DNA of 58,105 nt, from assembly GCA_964410945.1 (NCBI GenBank), contig CAYPJE010000018.1, positions 1 through 58,105 of the forward strand. Reading direction: 5' to 3'. Below are positions 44,798 through 53,962 of the stretch, piece by piece. Position 1 is the first letter of the stretch. The number at the start of each line of letters is the position of its first letter. The translations under genes and the position numbers were made by a program. The notes beneath the pieces are model-generated. The model worked only from the letters and a program-made list of their open reading frames with translations, made no database searches and was not told where the DNA came from. This DNA comes from CAYPJE01 sp964410945 (GTDB taxonomy: Bacteria; Fidelibacterota; Marinisomatia; Marinisomatales; TCS56).

Positions 44798-45550
44798 TTA
44801 CTTTGTGATATAAAATCCCTGGGCAGCCGAATGAATACTTTCAACAGCCAGATCAAGGGGATCAAGAACATTTGCCGCGAGATGTGGCTTGGCTATCTTC
44901 AATCCATCCCAGATTACTGATAATTCGGTGCAGCCAAGGATCACGGTCTGATTATTTTTTGATTGAATGAAGTGGCTGAACTGATCAATTAAGCCCTCCC
45001 AATTATTCTGTTTCACACCCTCAATAAACTCTCTTAACAGCACCTGTTCTTCCACACCGGGATAATCAACCTGAATATTATAATTTGCGCAGTAATTATC
45101 ATACAACCGGGTAGCAATCGTACCTTCGGTTGCAATCACATAAATCGATTTACATCCGGACTGGTAACAGAGCCGTGCAGTAGAATCGATAATATCTACC
45201 AGGACACCATCCGGGATAGCAACTAATTCCCTGATTTCCGGTAAAAAATAATGAGATGTATTGCAGGCCAGCACGATCTGATTTACATCATACTCCAGCA
45301 GTTTAGTGATTGAATCTGCCAGGGCTTTAACCAGTTCAGGGCGGCGTTCATCGTAAAGTATGGCTCGTACGCGGCTGGGCATTATGCAATTATTGTCAAT
45401 AATAATCCGCGGCCGTTGCCACTCCTTTTCAACCGGGAAACGATCAATAATTTTATTAAACAGATGAACCGTTGCGTAAGAACCCATCCCGCCGACGATA
45501 CCAGCACTGTAGGTACAAACAGCTTCCATTTTGAAAGTATTATCCGGCAT
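44798..45550 (-). CDS. Aspartate/glutamate racemase-family protein
   Basis: 250 residues of the cofactor-independent racemase fold. The two catalytic cysteines are present: Cys96 in VLACNTSHYF and Cys207 in ILGCTELSVI. GIVGGMGS is the usual N-terminal turn. It may supply a D-amino acid or act on a related compound in the surface polymer. The ATG at 45550 has GGAG 6 bases upstream and overlaps the end of the sulfotransferase gene by 11 bases, so the two are coupled. They are read opposite to the polymer genes on either side. Confidence 0.88.
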   Translation of the reverse strand: MPDNTFKMEAVCTYSAGIVGGMGSYATVHLFNKIIDRFPVEKEWQRPRIIIDNNCIMPSRVRAILYDERRPELVKALADSITKLLEYDVNQIVLACNTSHYFLPEIRELVAIPDGVLVDIIDSTARLCYQSGCKSIYVIATEGTIATRLYDNYCANYNIQVDYPGVEEQVLLREFIEGVKQNNWEGLIDQFSHFIQSKNNQTVILGCTELSVIWDGLKIAKPHLAANVLDPLDLAVESIHSAAQGFYITK

Positions 45551-46550
45551 AAATATCTCCTGTTTCCATATTCAGTTCTTTCAGTTGCTTGACCAGCATC
45601 TGGTATTCATCCCGATCCACTTTGATCGAGTCGGAATATTTGAATGAATCTGGAATTCTGTTGGTTATATTCAGTTCGATTCCAGCTGTATCCAGATAAT
45701 ATTTTCTCATTTTTTCAACCAGCTGCACCGGAAAGTGACATAATTCAAAATAGGAAGTATGAAAAAACCGTTCCGAACCTATGGTTTGCTCGGCCTGATC
45801 GAGTTCGGATTCCACTTTCTGCAGATGACGGCAGATTTGCTCAGTATAGTGAGTACTCGCTGATTGGATATAATCCACAGGCCATTTGACGATGGGATGA
45901 TAAGGATCTCCATAATGTTTGCGGCGCGCCACCAGAACTGACTGTACTACCTGCATGGGACTGCGATGGATTCGAACAAAAACAGCGTCAGGGAAAATGG
46001 CAGCCAGCTCCGGAACACGGGCTGAATTGCCAGTCCATTTATTGAGAAACGGCTTTCCGCTGATATATTCCAGCATAGATACGGTATTTACCAGTCTTCG
46101 TCGGCGCATGTTGTCGGTCGGATGCCGCTGAATCGTTTTTTCCGGCCCCTCAAACCAGCGTTTAAAAAACTTGGATGCTGAGTTCGGAGCGCCCCAACCT
46201 TTTGATTTACCCAGACGGCTGGTAAAATTAGAATTAAAATCCCTGTCACGTGAAAACAACCGCATCATCTGAGCGGTAAATATCGGGCTGTGGGAATTCT
46301 TCCGCATGAAATTATTAATAAATGAGAAACCCAGACTGTGAACAAACACCTGCATCAGCAGTGTACTGCCTGAACGGCTAGGACCAATTATGAAGACTGG
46401 CGCATAAGCCGGCTTCAACGGCCGAATCATATATAATTGCTCTATGACACCACCAAATAACAGGAAAAATGGATATAAGATCGTCTTTACTGTCTTGCCA
46501 ATTTTCAATTTAATCCAGAGTTTTTTGAATTTGACCGGCATGCTATTCAT
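45540..46550 (-). CDS. Sulfotransferase-family protein
   Basis: 336 residues. The PAPS-binding loop is FIIGPSRSGSTLLMQVF, and the later FVRIHRSPMQVVQSV is the 3'-phosphate loop. The chain is soluble apart from a short hydrophobic stretch at 22-34 (LYPFFLLFGGVI). It probably sulfates a carbohydrate or lipid of the cell surface. No PAPS-synthesis genes are in the window. Start at 46550 or 46541; neither has a strong ribosome-binding site. Confidence 0.85.
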   Translation of the reverse strand: MNSMPVKFKKLWIKLKIGKTVKTILYPFFLLFGGVIEQLYMIRPLKPAYAPVFIIGPSRSGSTLLMQVFVHSLGFSFINNFMRKNSHSPIFTAQMMRLFSRDRDFNSNFTSRLGKSKGWGAPNSASKFFKRWFEGPEKTIQRHPTDNMRRRRLVNTVSMLEYISGKPFLNKWTGNSARVPELAAIFPDAVFVRIHRSPMQVVQSVLVARRKHYGDPYHPIVKWPVDYIQSASTHYTEQICRHLQKVESELDQAEQTIGSERFFHTSYFELCHFPVQLVEKMRKYYLDTAGIELNITNRIPDSFKYSDSIKVDRDEYQMLVKQLKELNMETGDIYAG

Positions 46551-46714
46551 ACAGTGTGCCGGACACAGGTATTCAGATTATCGATTTAATTTCAGCAGTA
46601 TTAAATTAATACTGTCCTGTGGATTAAAACACATACCTAAATCTTGTTATTAAATCAATCAGACTGATTATTTAGTTAAATTCACCGCCTTTATTGATAA
46701 AAATGGAAGCCTAA

Positions 46715-47347
46715 ATGTCCAGTAAAATCAAACTAGATGCCACTTATGCCCCAATCGCCCTGCACATGTTGAAGCGGGTTACAGACCTTTTTGACAAGTA
46801 TGGTATCCGCTATACCCTGGCCTCAGGAACATTATTGGGAATCATTCGGGAAAACCGGTTACTGCCCTGGGACAACGATATCGACCTCCACGTTTTCAAT
46901 GAGGATATTGACAAATTCATGCGTATCCGCTGGCGAATCTGGTTAGCAGGTTTTACCGCCAAGGTCCGCTATCAACATAAATCAGATCCGCCTCTCGAAA
47001 TCAATGCGGTCCGACTGATAAAAATTTATAATCGTCAGTATTTCCTGTTTAAGGGGCCGGTGCTGATCGATTGTTTTGTAACAACAAAGCATGACGGGTA
47101 TTACAAATATTCGTGCGGGGGAAAACGACGTTATACCGTAAAGGCAATTCCGGAGAAGTACTATAACGAACTCGGAACACATGAATTCAATAATTCAACC
47201 TACTCAATTCCCGATTTTCCGAAGGAATACCTGGAAATGAAATATGGCCCGGACTGGCAGATACCCAAAACAAAATGGAACTATGCCAAAGATGATAAAG
47301 CCATAATAGCGACCGATCATCAACCGAGAAAAAAGAAAAAAAAATAA
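46715..47347 (+). CDS. LicD-family phosphotransferase
   Basis: 210 residues. The nucleotidyltransferase-like core is TLLGIIRENRLLPWDNDIDL, with the metal-binding Asp pair in DNDIDL, followed by a His/Tyr-rich region and a Lys-rich tail (PRKKKKK). LicD proteins move phosphocholine or another phospho-alcohol onto glycans. GGAAG lies 5 bases before the ATG. The next gene starts on the very next base, so the pair LicD plus LicC-like is one unit. Confidence 0.85.
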   Translation: MSSKIKLDATYAPIALHMLKRVTDLFDKYGIRYTLASGTLLGIIRENRLLPWDNDIDLHVFNEDIDKFMRIRWRIWLAGFTAKVRYQHKSDPPLEINAVRLIKIYNRQYFLFKGPVLIDCFVTTKHDGYYKYSCGGKRRYTVKAIPEKYYNELGTHEFNNSTYSIPDFPKEYLEMKYGPDWQIPKTKWNYAKDDKAIIATDHQPRKKKKK

Positions 47348-48076
47348 ATGGAACTTGCAGTATTTTTACTTGCCGGCGGTGGAACCCGCCTGAAACGCTA
47401 TACTGAATCGAGACCAAAATGCATGGTAGAGGTATCCGGCCAGCCACTTTTGGTTCGGATGCTGAACTACCTGCACCAAGCTGAATTCAAGCGCTGCATC
47501 CTGGTTGTAGGATATAAAGCCGATTATATACGACAAGCAATCGGAAATACCTGGAAAGGTATGGCAATCGAGTATGTGGAAAACCATGAATGGGCAACTA
47601 CCAATAATGTTGTTTCCCTCGCTATGGCAATTAATAAAATAGATACTGATTTTTTATTGCTTGAGGGGGATCTGATTTTCACATTAGAGGCGTTTCAACG
47701 GACACTCACGGCTGATTCCATTGCAGTCGATAAATTTCAGTCCTTTATGGATGGAACGGTAGTCGATTTTGATCATACAGGAACTGTCCAGCGTTTTTAT
47801 TTAAAATCAACTCCCGACCGACCCGCAAACGTTGACCACCTGTACAAAACGGTAAATATCTATAATTTCAGACTCAACACTTTTAAGAACAGCATCGTCC
47901 CCCGATTAAGGCAATTAATCGACCAGGGTGACCGCCAGGTCTATTATGAACAGGCCATTGCTGAAGCAGTTGACAGTGGCGAAGCTATAATGAGTGCTGC
48001 CAATTTCAACGGAACCCCATGGTACGAAATAGACACAGAAGAAGATTTGCTGGCTGCTGAAAAATTATTCAGCTGA
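47348..48076 (+). CDS. LicC-like nucleotidyltransferase, copy 1
   Basis: 242 residues. The sugar-nucleotide pyrophosphorylase signature LLAGGGTRLKRYTESRPKCM is at 7-26, with the metal site LLEGDLIF and the C-terminal YEIDTEEDLLAA. Relatives make CDP-choline or related CDP-alcohols. It is read together with LicD, so it probably makes LicD's donor. Confidence 0.85.
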   Translation: MELAVFLLAGGGTRLKRYTESRPKCMVEVSGQPLLVRMLNYLHQAEFKRCILVVGYKADYIRQAIGNTWKGMAIEYVENHEWATTNNVVSLAMAINKIDTDFLLLEGDLIFTLEAFQRTLTADSIAVDKFQSFMDGTVVDFDHTGTVQRFYLKSTPDRPANVDHLYKTVNIYNFRLNTFKNSIVPRLRQLIDQGDRQVYYEQAIAEAVDSGEAIMSAANFNGTPWYEIDTEEDLLAAEKLFS

Positions 48077-48080
48077 AATC

Positions 48081-49121
48081 ATGACATCGCAGCAGCGCAG
48101 GTACCTGTTCTTCATCACCAAGCCTTATTCACTGGCGATTCTGGAGCCGGTTCAGAATTATATCACCGCCAATGATGCAGGGACGGTACACTGGTTTGCC
48201 GCCAGTTCAGCGCGGCAAATGGATCTCCCCGGTGAACAGTTACTCACCACCAAAGAGGTAATTGATTATAATCCCCATGCAGTGATTGTGCCCGGTAATG
48301 TCGTTCCCCATTTCTGGCCCGGACTGAAAGTTCAGATCTTCCATGGATTAGGTGAGGAAAAAAAGGGCCATTACCGAATCACCGGCTTCTTTGATCTATA
48401 CTGCACTCCCGGCCCCCATATGACACGCCGGTTCGAGCAGCTGCAAAGAAAACACCGGAATTTCCTGGTCCGGGAAACCGGTTGGCCCAAGCTTGATCCG
48501 CTGATGGCACCTGCCAATCAATCGGAATTGAAACGGCAATTCGGTTTCGATCCTAACAAACCACTGATTCTGTTCGCGCCGACCTTCAGCCCAAAATATT
48601 CATCGGCGGCAATCCTGTTCGGGGAAATTGAACGTCTTCAAACCCAACCCTGGCAATGGTTAGTTAAATTCCATGATCTCATGGATCATGACCTGACAAG
48701 TAAATACAAAGACCTGGAATCAACACAACTGAAGATAGATACCGGCGATAATATCATACCAATGCTGCAGGCCAGCGATGTGCTGTTGACCGACACCTCA
48801 TCCGTGACCTACGAATTCCTGCCATTGGACCGGTCAATCGTCACCTGTAATGCAACTGTCCGACTGGATAAGGGCAATAATATCACTGATCCCGGTGAAT
48901 TGGAAGCAGCCCTGAAAAATGCCATCAACAGCCCCGCTGATTTCAGTGAGCAGAGAAAAGATTACCTGAATGAATTGCACCCCTACAGTGACGGACTTTC
49001 AAGTATGCGGATAATAAATACCATCAATGAGGTGCTTACCGGCAATCAAATTCAGGGGCTGAAACGTAAACCGTGGAACCTGATTCGCAAACGCCAGATC
49101 CGGAAGATAGTAGCATGGTAA
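48081..49121 (+). CDS. CDP-glycerol glycerophosphotransferase-like enzyme, copy 2
   Basis: 346 residues. Landmarks of the family are QIFHGLGEEKKGHY, LILFAPTFSPKYSS, WLVKFHDLM and VLLTDTSSVTYEFLPL. It starts 4 bases after the nucleotidyltransferase stop. Its 3' end overlaps copy 3 by 7 bases. The basic C terminus (KRKPWNLIRKRQIRK) could attach to the membrane. Confidence 0.85.
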   Translation: MTSQQRRYLFFITKPYSLAILEPVQNYITANDAGTVHWFAASSARQMDLPGEQLLTTKEVIDYNPHAVIVPGNVVPHFWPGLKVQIFHGLGEEKKGHYRITGFFDLYCTPGPHMTRRFEQLQRKHRNFLVRETGWPKLDPLMAPANQSELKRQFGFDPNKPLILFAPTFSPKYSSAAILFGEIERLQTQPWQWLVKFHDLMDHDLTSKYKDLESTQLKIDTGDNIIPMLQASDVLLTDTSSVTYEFLPLDRSIVTCNATVRLDKGNNITDPGELEAALKNAINSPADFSEQRKDYLNELHPYSDGLSSMRIINTINEVLTGNQIQGLKRKPWNLIRKRQIRKIVAW

Positions 49122-50200
49122 GAGTACTCTTTGAGTGTCACCACCTCTATTATCTGCCCCAGTTCATTCCAATCATCAAGGAACTGCAGCAGCGGGAGAA
49201 TTATAGCCTGTATGCCTCAATATCCAGCAGCAGTGACCGCAATGAACAACGCGATTTCCGCCGGGCTGTGACCGATCTGGACATGAAATTCATTACCGAC
49301 CGCAACGACCGCCGCCGTACTGCCAGGTTAAACAGCCAGAATTTCGGTCTGATCTTCATTGGCAATGTCGGCTACATCAAACGAATCGCCACCAAACGTT
49401 CACTGGTGGTTATGGTCTATCACGGGATCGGTCTGAAACAATCCTATTATAATGACATGATTGACCGGGTGGACCTGCGGGCGGTGGAATCGAAGGAACG
49501 GTATCGGTTCCTGGCAGACCAGGGTGAGAAGAATCTGGTGTTATCCGGCTTCACCAAGCTGGATCCACTAGCCGGTTCAGATCAAATAACGGTACCCGAT
49601 TATATAAGCAAGGCCAATCTAAATCCGGACCGGAAAACGATACTGTATGCTCCGACTTTTTATCCCTCCTCCTTCAACCAGTTGCTACCAGCCCTGCCAG
49701 CCCTCTCGGAAGAATTCAATATTATTCTCAAGCTGCACAGTTTCAGCTGGTACCACCGCCGGTACCGCCATCAGGGGGAACAGGCCAACCAAATGTTTAA
49801 AGACAACCCCCGGGTCGTTATAGCTCCTTCCCACGCGGTTGACATTCTGCCCTTGTACCAGATATCCGATTTGATGGTGTCCGACCTCTCATCCACTTTG
49901 TTTGAATATTTGGTGATCGATAAACCGGTCATTCAGACCGAATTCCATTCCCTGCGCTGGAAACACCGCAAATTTCCGAAATTGATCGAAAAACGTCTGG
50001 ATCGGGCCAGGGCTGACAGTATCGATTTCACCTACCGTTTAAATACACCCGACAATTTAGCGGCACTGATTCGCCAAATTGAAAAAACTGACAACCTGAA
50101 GACCCAGCGGCAGGCAGCCTGTACCCGTTATCTGCATAACCTGGATGGCCAGGCCACAATCCGGCTGGTCGATGCTGTGGAAGCACGGCTCAAATCCTGA
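49115..50200 (+). CDS. CDP-glycerol glycerophosphotransferase-like enzyme, copy 3
   Basis: 361 residues from the ATG at 49115, with GGAAG about 8 bases upstream. The motifs are VMVYHGIGLKQSYY, ILYAPTFYPSSFN, IILKLHSFSWY and LMVSDLSSTLFEYLVIDKP. The three copies differ enough to have separate jobs, for example priming, elongation and branching, but this cannot be decided here. Confidence 0.85.
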   Translation: MVRVLFECHHLYYLPQFIPIIKELQQRENYSLYASISSSSDRNEQRDFRRAVTDLDMKFITDRNDRRRTARLNSQNFGLIFIGNVGYIKRIATKRSLVVMVYHGIGLKQSYYNDMIDRVDLRAVESKERYRFLADQGEKNLVLSGFTKLDPLAGSDQITVPDYISKANLNPDRKTILYAPTFYPSSFNQLLPALPALSEEFNIILKLHSFSWYHRRYRHQGEQANQMFKDNPRVVIAPSHAVDILPLYQISDLMVSDLSSTLFEYLVIDKPVIQTEFHSLRWKHRKFPKLIEKRLDRARADSIDFTYRLNTPDNLAALIRQIEKTDNLKTQRQAACTRYLHNLDGQATIRLVDAVEARLKS

Positions 50201-50249
50201 ACCATAGCCGTTGTTACAAGTAGTCCTTAACTCCTAAATTGATACTATT

Positions 50250-50981
50250 ATGGAAGCAATAATTTTAGCGGCCGGCGTATCCCGGCGACTCTATCCGGTC
50301 ACCTACAATACTCCCAAATGCCTGTTGGAGGTAGGTGGCAAGCCAATCACCAATTACCAGTTGGAAGCACTACAGGCCAACGGTATCACCAATATCACCA
50401 TGGTCATTGGTTATTACCGCGAAATGCTGGTGGAACATCTGGAAAAGAACTTCCCCGATCTGAATTTCAATTTCATCACCAACCAGCATTTTTTCGAGAC
50501 CAATACCTCCTATTCGGTGAATCTCTGTTCCGAGGTATTACGCTCCAATGAAATCCTGCTGATGAACGGTGATGTACTCTACCCGGTAGCTCTGCTGGAG
50601 AGGATCATCAAATCACCCAAAAAAGATGTCCTGGCTGTGGATGCCAAGTCCTGTGACCGGGAAGAAGTGAAGGTGATCGAAGGTGCCGATAACCGGATCG
50701 TTGCCATCAGTAAAAAATTGATCCCGGAAAATTGTCTGGGTGAATTCATAGGAGTAGCCAAATTTTCCTCGGCATTCTCAACCAAATTCGCAGACTCGCT
50801 GGACCGTCTGATCAAGGCCGGCGGCAAGGATGACTATTTCGAAGCTGCCATTGATCCCCTGTTGGATTCAAATCCGCTCTATTACGAGGATGTATCAGAT
50901 CTGCCCTGCATCGAAGTAGATTTTGCCGAAGACCTGGAAAATGCCCGGGAGCTGGCCCAATCGGAATGGTTCAATAAGTAA
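50250..50981 (+). CDS. LicC-like nucleotidyltransferase, copy 2
   Basis: 243 residues. The signature AIILAAGVSRRLYPVTYNTP is followed by KCLLEVGGKP, the metal site LLMNGDVLYP and the C-terminal IEVDFAEDLENA. It probably makes a second CDP-alcohol donor (for example CDP-glycerol) used by the copies at 48081 and 49115. The next gene starts 1 base after its stop. Confidence 0.85.
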   Translation: MEAIILAAGVSRRLYPVTYNTPKCLLEVGGKPITNYQLEALQANGITNITMVIGYYREMLVEHLEKNFPDLNFNFITNQHFFETNTSYSVNLCSEVLRSNEILLMNGDVLYPVALLERIIKSPKKDVLAVDAKSCDREEVKVIEGADNRIVAISKKLIPENCLGEFIGVAKFSSAFSTKFADSLDRLIKAGGKDDYFEAAIDPLLDSNPLYYEDVSDLPCIEVDFAEDLENARELAQSEWFNK

Positions 50982-50982
50982 A

Positions 50983-52209
50983 ATGCCAAAGATTTATCCC
51001 TTCCACGGCTGGCATTACAATCCGGAGAAAATCACCAGACCTGAGGATGTGATCACACCTCCCTATGATGTCATATCACCAGCCGACCAGGATGCTTACC
51101 ACGATGCATCACCATATAATTACGTTCGCCTGATCCTGAACCGGGAACCGGGTAAAAAACGTTATCCGGCCGCCGCCGCAACTCTGAAGGACTGGATCAA
51201 CCAGGAAATTATGATCCGGGATGAAGCACCGGCTGTGTATCTGCTGGCCCAGACTTTCCAGCGTGCCGGACAAACCATAACCCGGCAGGGCGTGATCGCT
51301 GCCATGGAAGTGGTCCCATTCGGTGAAGGTGTTCTTCCCCATGAATATACTTTCCCAAAAACTGTTAAAGATCGTTACGACCTGATGGAAGCCACCCAGG
51401 CTAACATGGGACAGATATTTCTATCCTACCGTGACCAGAAAATGGTCGTCGAAAATCTAGCTCAATCAGTCATTTCAAGTAATCCGCTGATTGATGTAAA
51501 TCTCGATCAGGTTCAGTATCAGATCTGGCCGCTAACTGATCCGGAGCAGGTTGCTTCAATCTGCGATACGGTCGGGAAGAGCACAATCATAGTGGCCGAT
51601 GGCCACCATCGGTATACTACCGCTGTGCTATATCGCCGGAACAATCCTGAGCAAGCCGGAGCAGACCGTGTGATGGTAACCCTGGTTAATTCCTTCAATC
51701 CCGGTATGGACATACTACCCACCCACCGCCTAATCCGGGGGATCGATCTTACTCCCGACAGCTTCCGGGAGGTACTGCCCGGTCAGTTTACCGCGGTCAC
51801 AGTGGAATCGCTGGCAGAATTGGACCGCCTGGTGATGGCATCACCGGACAATGAAGTACGATTGGGCTTCCACTTCAAAAACAGCGGTAAAAACCTGCTG
51901 GTGAAAGCAGAAACAGGGGAGTTGCCGGCGACGGTATTGCATGACCGGATTATAACCCCGATATTAAACCTGGATGTCTCCAAACCGGAGGATAAGGACC
52001 GGGTCACCTATCTCCGCGGCGCGGATAACCTTGCGACTCTACTTGACGACATCGAACCTTTTGACCTGGCCTGCCTGGTTAAGCCTCCGACCCTGAACCA
52101 GGTTTTCGATATTGCCGAGGCCGGCGGATTAATGCCCCAGAAATCCACCTATTTCTATCCCAAGGTTTATTCCGGGTTACTGCTGCGAAAAATCAGTAAA
52201 AATATTTAA
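50983..52209 (+). CDS. DUF1015 / SerK-like kinase family protein
   Basis: 408 residues from the ATG at 50983. DUF1015 landmarks are YPFHGWHYN, TPPYDVISPADQDAY, PHEYTFPKTVKDRYDLMEAT, IVADGHHRYTTAVLYR and LVNSFNPGMDILPTHRLI. Some members are ATP- or ADP-dependent serine kinases that feed phosphoserine to cysteine or serine metabolism; the activity of this one is not proved. It probably shares a transcript with the nucleotidyltransferase upstream, though the function looks unrelated to the polymer. Confidence 0.85.
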   Translation: MPKIYPFHGWHYNPEKITRPEDVITPPYDVISPADQDAYHDASPYNYVRLILNREPGKKRYPAAAATLKDWINQEIMIRDEAPAVYLLAQTFQRAGQTITRQGVIAAMEVVPFGEGVLPHEYTFPKTVKDRYDLMEATQANMGQIFLSYRDQKMVVENLAQSVISSNPLIDVNLDQVQYQIWPLTDPEQVASICDTVGKSTIIVADGHHRYTTAVLYRRNNPEQAGADRVMVTLVNSFNPGMDILPTHRLIRGIDLTPDSFREVLPGQFTAVTVESLAELDRLVMASPDNEVRLGFHFKNSGKNLLVKAETGELPATVLHDRIITPILNLDVSKPEDKDRVTYLRGADNLATLLDDIEPFDLACLVKPPTLNQVFDIAEAGGLMPQKSTYFYPKVYSGLLLRKISKNI

Positions 52210-52460
52210 TCAGAACCTGTCCTTTTTCTCGCTTACTACTAATCGCTAACCTTAAATTTTTGGGTTATTGAAAACACTATGAGGCATACGTTGAAATCGA
52301 ATTCGGTTGACCGGCTGCGACACTAGGCCCGCTATGTCTGTTTATTATATCAGCCCCCTATCAATTTCCTGTCTAACTCAATTTTTCTGCAATCAAAAAT
52401 TTTCGAGCCAAAGGTATCCCCTGCTGGCGAAATAAATCAATATGCATAAAGGAGTACAGC
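52210..52460. other. Intergenic region upstream of the malic enzyme
   Basis: 251 bases. I see no gene and no clear repeat from the families above. It must hold the malic enzyme promoter. A strong AAGGAG lies 7 bases before the ATG at 52461. Confidence 0.5.
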
Positions 52461-53912
52461 ATGAGTATTGATCTGAACCTCACTAATCTGGATGAGCTGT
52501 TCCCGGCGAATTTCACCCAGGAACAGATTGCGAAAGCCAAAACTGCATTTCTAAAAAACCTGGCTGTCAGCGCCCACAAATTCTATGGTGGTAAAATGCA
52601 GACAGCACCCAAAGCCGGTGTATTCGGCTTCAACTGGTTCAATGTCTGGTACACGCCTGGTGTATCCAAGATTTCAACCACAATCCGCGATGATAATGAT
52701 ACCAGCTTTGATCTTTCAAACCGTGGTAATCTGGTAGCGGTGGTCAGCGATTCAACCCGCGTTCTGGGTGATGGTAACTGCACCCCTCCCGGCGGTCTGG
52801 GTGTCATGGAAGGTAAAGCTTTCCTGATGAAATATCTGGGTGGTGTTGATGCCACGGCCATCTGCATGGATAGCCGAAATGCCAAGGGCGAACATGATCC
52901 CGACACGATCATCGAATTCGTCAAACGGTTGCAGCCCAGCTTCGGGGCCATCAACCTGGAAGATATTTCCCAGCCCAGCTGCTACAAGGTGCTGGATACA
53001 CTGCGGGAAGAATGCGATATCCCGGTCTGGCACGATGACGCCCAGGGTACCGGTTCGGTCACCGTGGCCGGTCTGATCAATGCTCTTAAAGTTGCCGACA
53101 AGGAAATGGATAAAGTGCGGATTGTGATGCTGGGTGCCGGTGCTTCCAATACCACTATATCCCGTTTGCTTATCAAAGCAGGGGCCGATCCGGAGAAAAT
53201 GGTACTGTTCGATACCAAAGGCGGGCTCCATACCAGTCGTGAAGATATCAAGTCCGATCCACGGTTCTACCGCAAATGGGAACTGTGTGAATCGACCAAT
53301 CCACAGAATTACCCCGATATGGCCGCCGCCTGCAAAGGTGCCGATGTACTGATCGCCCTGTCCAAACCCGGTCCGGATACGGTCAAACCGGAATGGGTCG
53401 CCTCCATGGCCGATAAGGCCATTGTATTTGTCTGTGCCAACCCGGTACCGGAGATCTATCCCTACGCCGCCAAGGAAGCGGGGGCATATATCGTCGCCAC
53501 CGGCCGGGGTGATTTCCCGAACCAGGTCAATAATTCCATGGGCTTCCCAGCCATTCTGAAAGGTGCCCTCATGGTTCGCGCCCGGAAGATCACAGATGAG
53601 ATGGCCATCGTGGCCGCTGAGTCACTGGCCAAATTTTCGGAAGATAAAGGTATTCATCCCGAATATATTACGCCCACCATGGATGAAGCCGGTGTCTTCC
53701 CCTACGAAGCCGCAGATGTAGCCATGCAGGCCATCAAGGATGGCGTCGCCCGGATCGAGATGACCCGTGACGAAGCCTACGCCCTGGCGGAAAAGGACAT
53801 CACTTATGCCCGCAACCTGACTGACAGCCTGATCGATAACGGTTATATCAAGAAACCGACCGAAGACCTGATCCAGGCCGCTGTGAAGGCAGCGATTGCC
53901 GAAGTTGGTTAA
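52461..53912 (+). CDS. Malic enzyme (NAD(P)-dependent, oxaloacetate-decarboxylating)
   Basis: 483 residues. Converts malate to pyruvate and CO2. Landmarks are WYTPGVSKIS (catalytic Tyr), GGLGVMEGKAFL (catalytic Lys), NLEDISQPSC with acidic metal ligands, HDDAQGTGSVTVAGLINAL, and the dinucleotide-binding turn MLGAGASNTT. FANPVPEI is represented by VCANPVPEIYP. Longer than the short 380-430 residue forms, and without the phosphotransacetylase domain of MaeB. A bidirectional terminator follows its stop. Confidence 0.92.
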   Translation: MSIDLNLTNLDELFPANFTQEQIAKAKTAFLKNLAVSAHKFYGGKMQTAPKAGVFGFNWFNVWYTPGVSKISTTIRDDNDTSFDLSNRGNLVAVVSDSTRVLGDGNCTPPGGLGVMEGKAFLMKYLGGVDATAICMDSRNAKGEHDPDTIIEFVKRLQPSFGAINLEDISQPSCYKVLDTLREECDIPVWHDDAQGTGSVTVAGLINALKVADKEMDKVRIVMLGAGASNTTISRLLIKAGADPEKMVLFDTKGGLHTSREDIKSDPRFYRKWELCESTNPQNYPDMAAACKGADVLIALSKPGPDTVKPEWVASMADKAIVFVCANPVPEIYPYAAKEAGAYIVATGRGDFPNQVNNSMGFPAILKGALMVRARKITDEMAIVAAESLAKFSEDKGIHPEYITPTMDEAGVFPYEAADVAMQAIKDGVARIEMTRDEAYALAEKDITYARNLTDSLIDNGYIKKPTEDLIQAAVKAAIAEVG

Positions 53913-53931
53913 TACTTAAATATAGTTAATG

Positions 53932-53962
53932 AAAAGGGCGAGCCAGTTGGTTCGCCCTTTTT
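53932..53962. terminator. Bidirectional terminator between malic enzyme and trypsin-like gene
   Basis: A 10-bp stem, AAAAGGGCGA (53932-53941) with TCGCCCTTTT (53952-53961), gives A/T tracts on both sides. It lies between two convergent genes and can end both. Confidence 0.85.
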
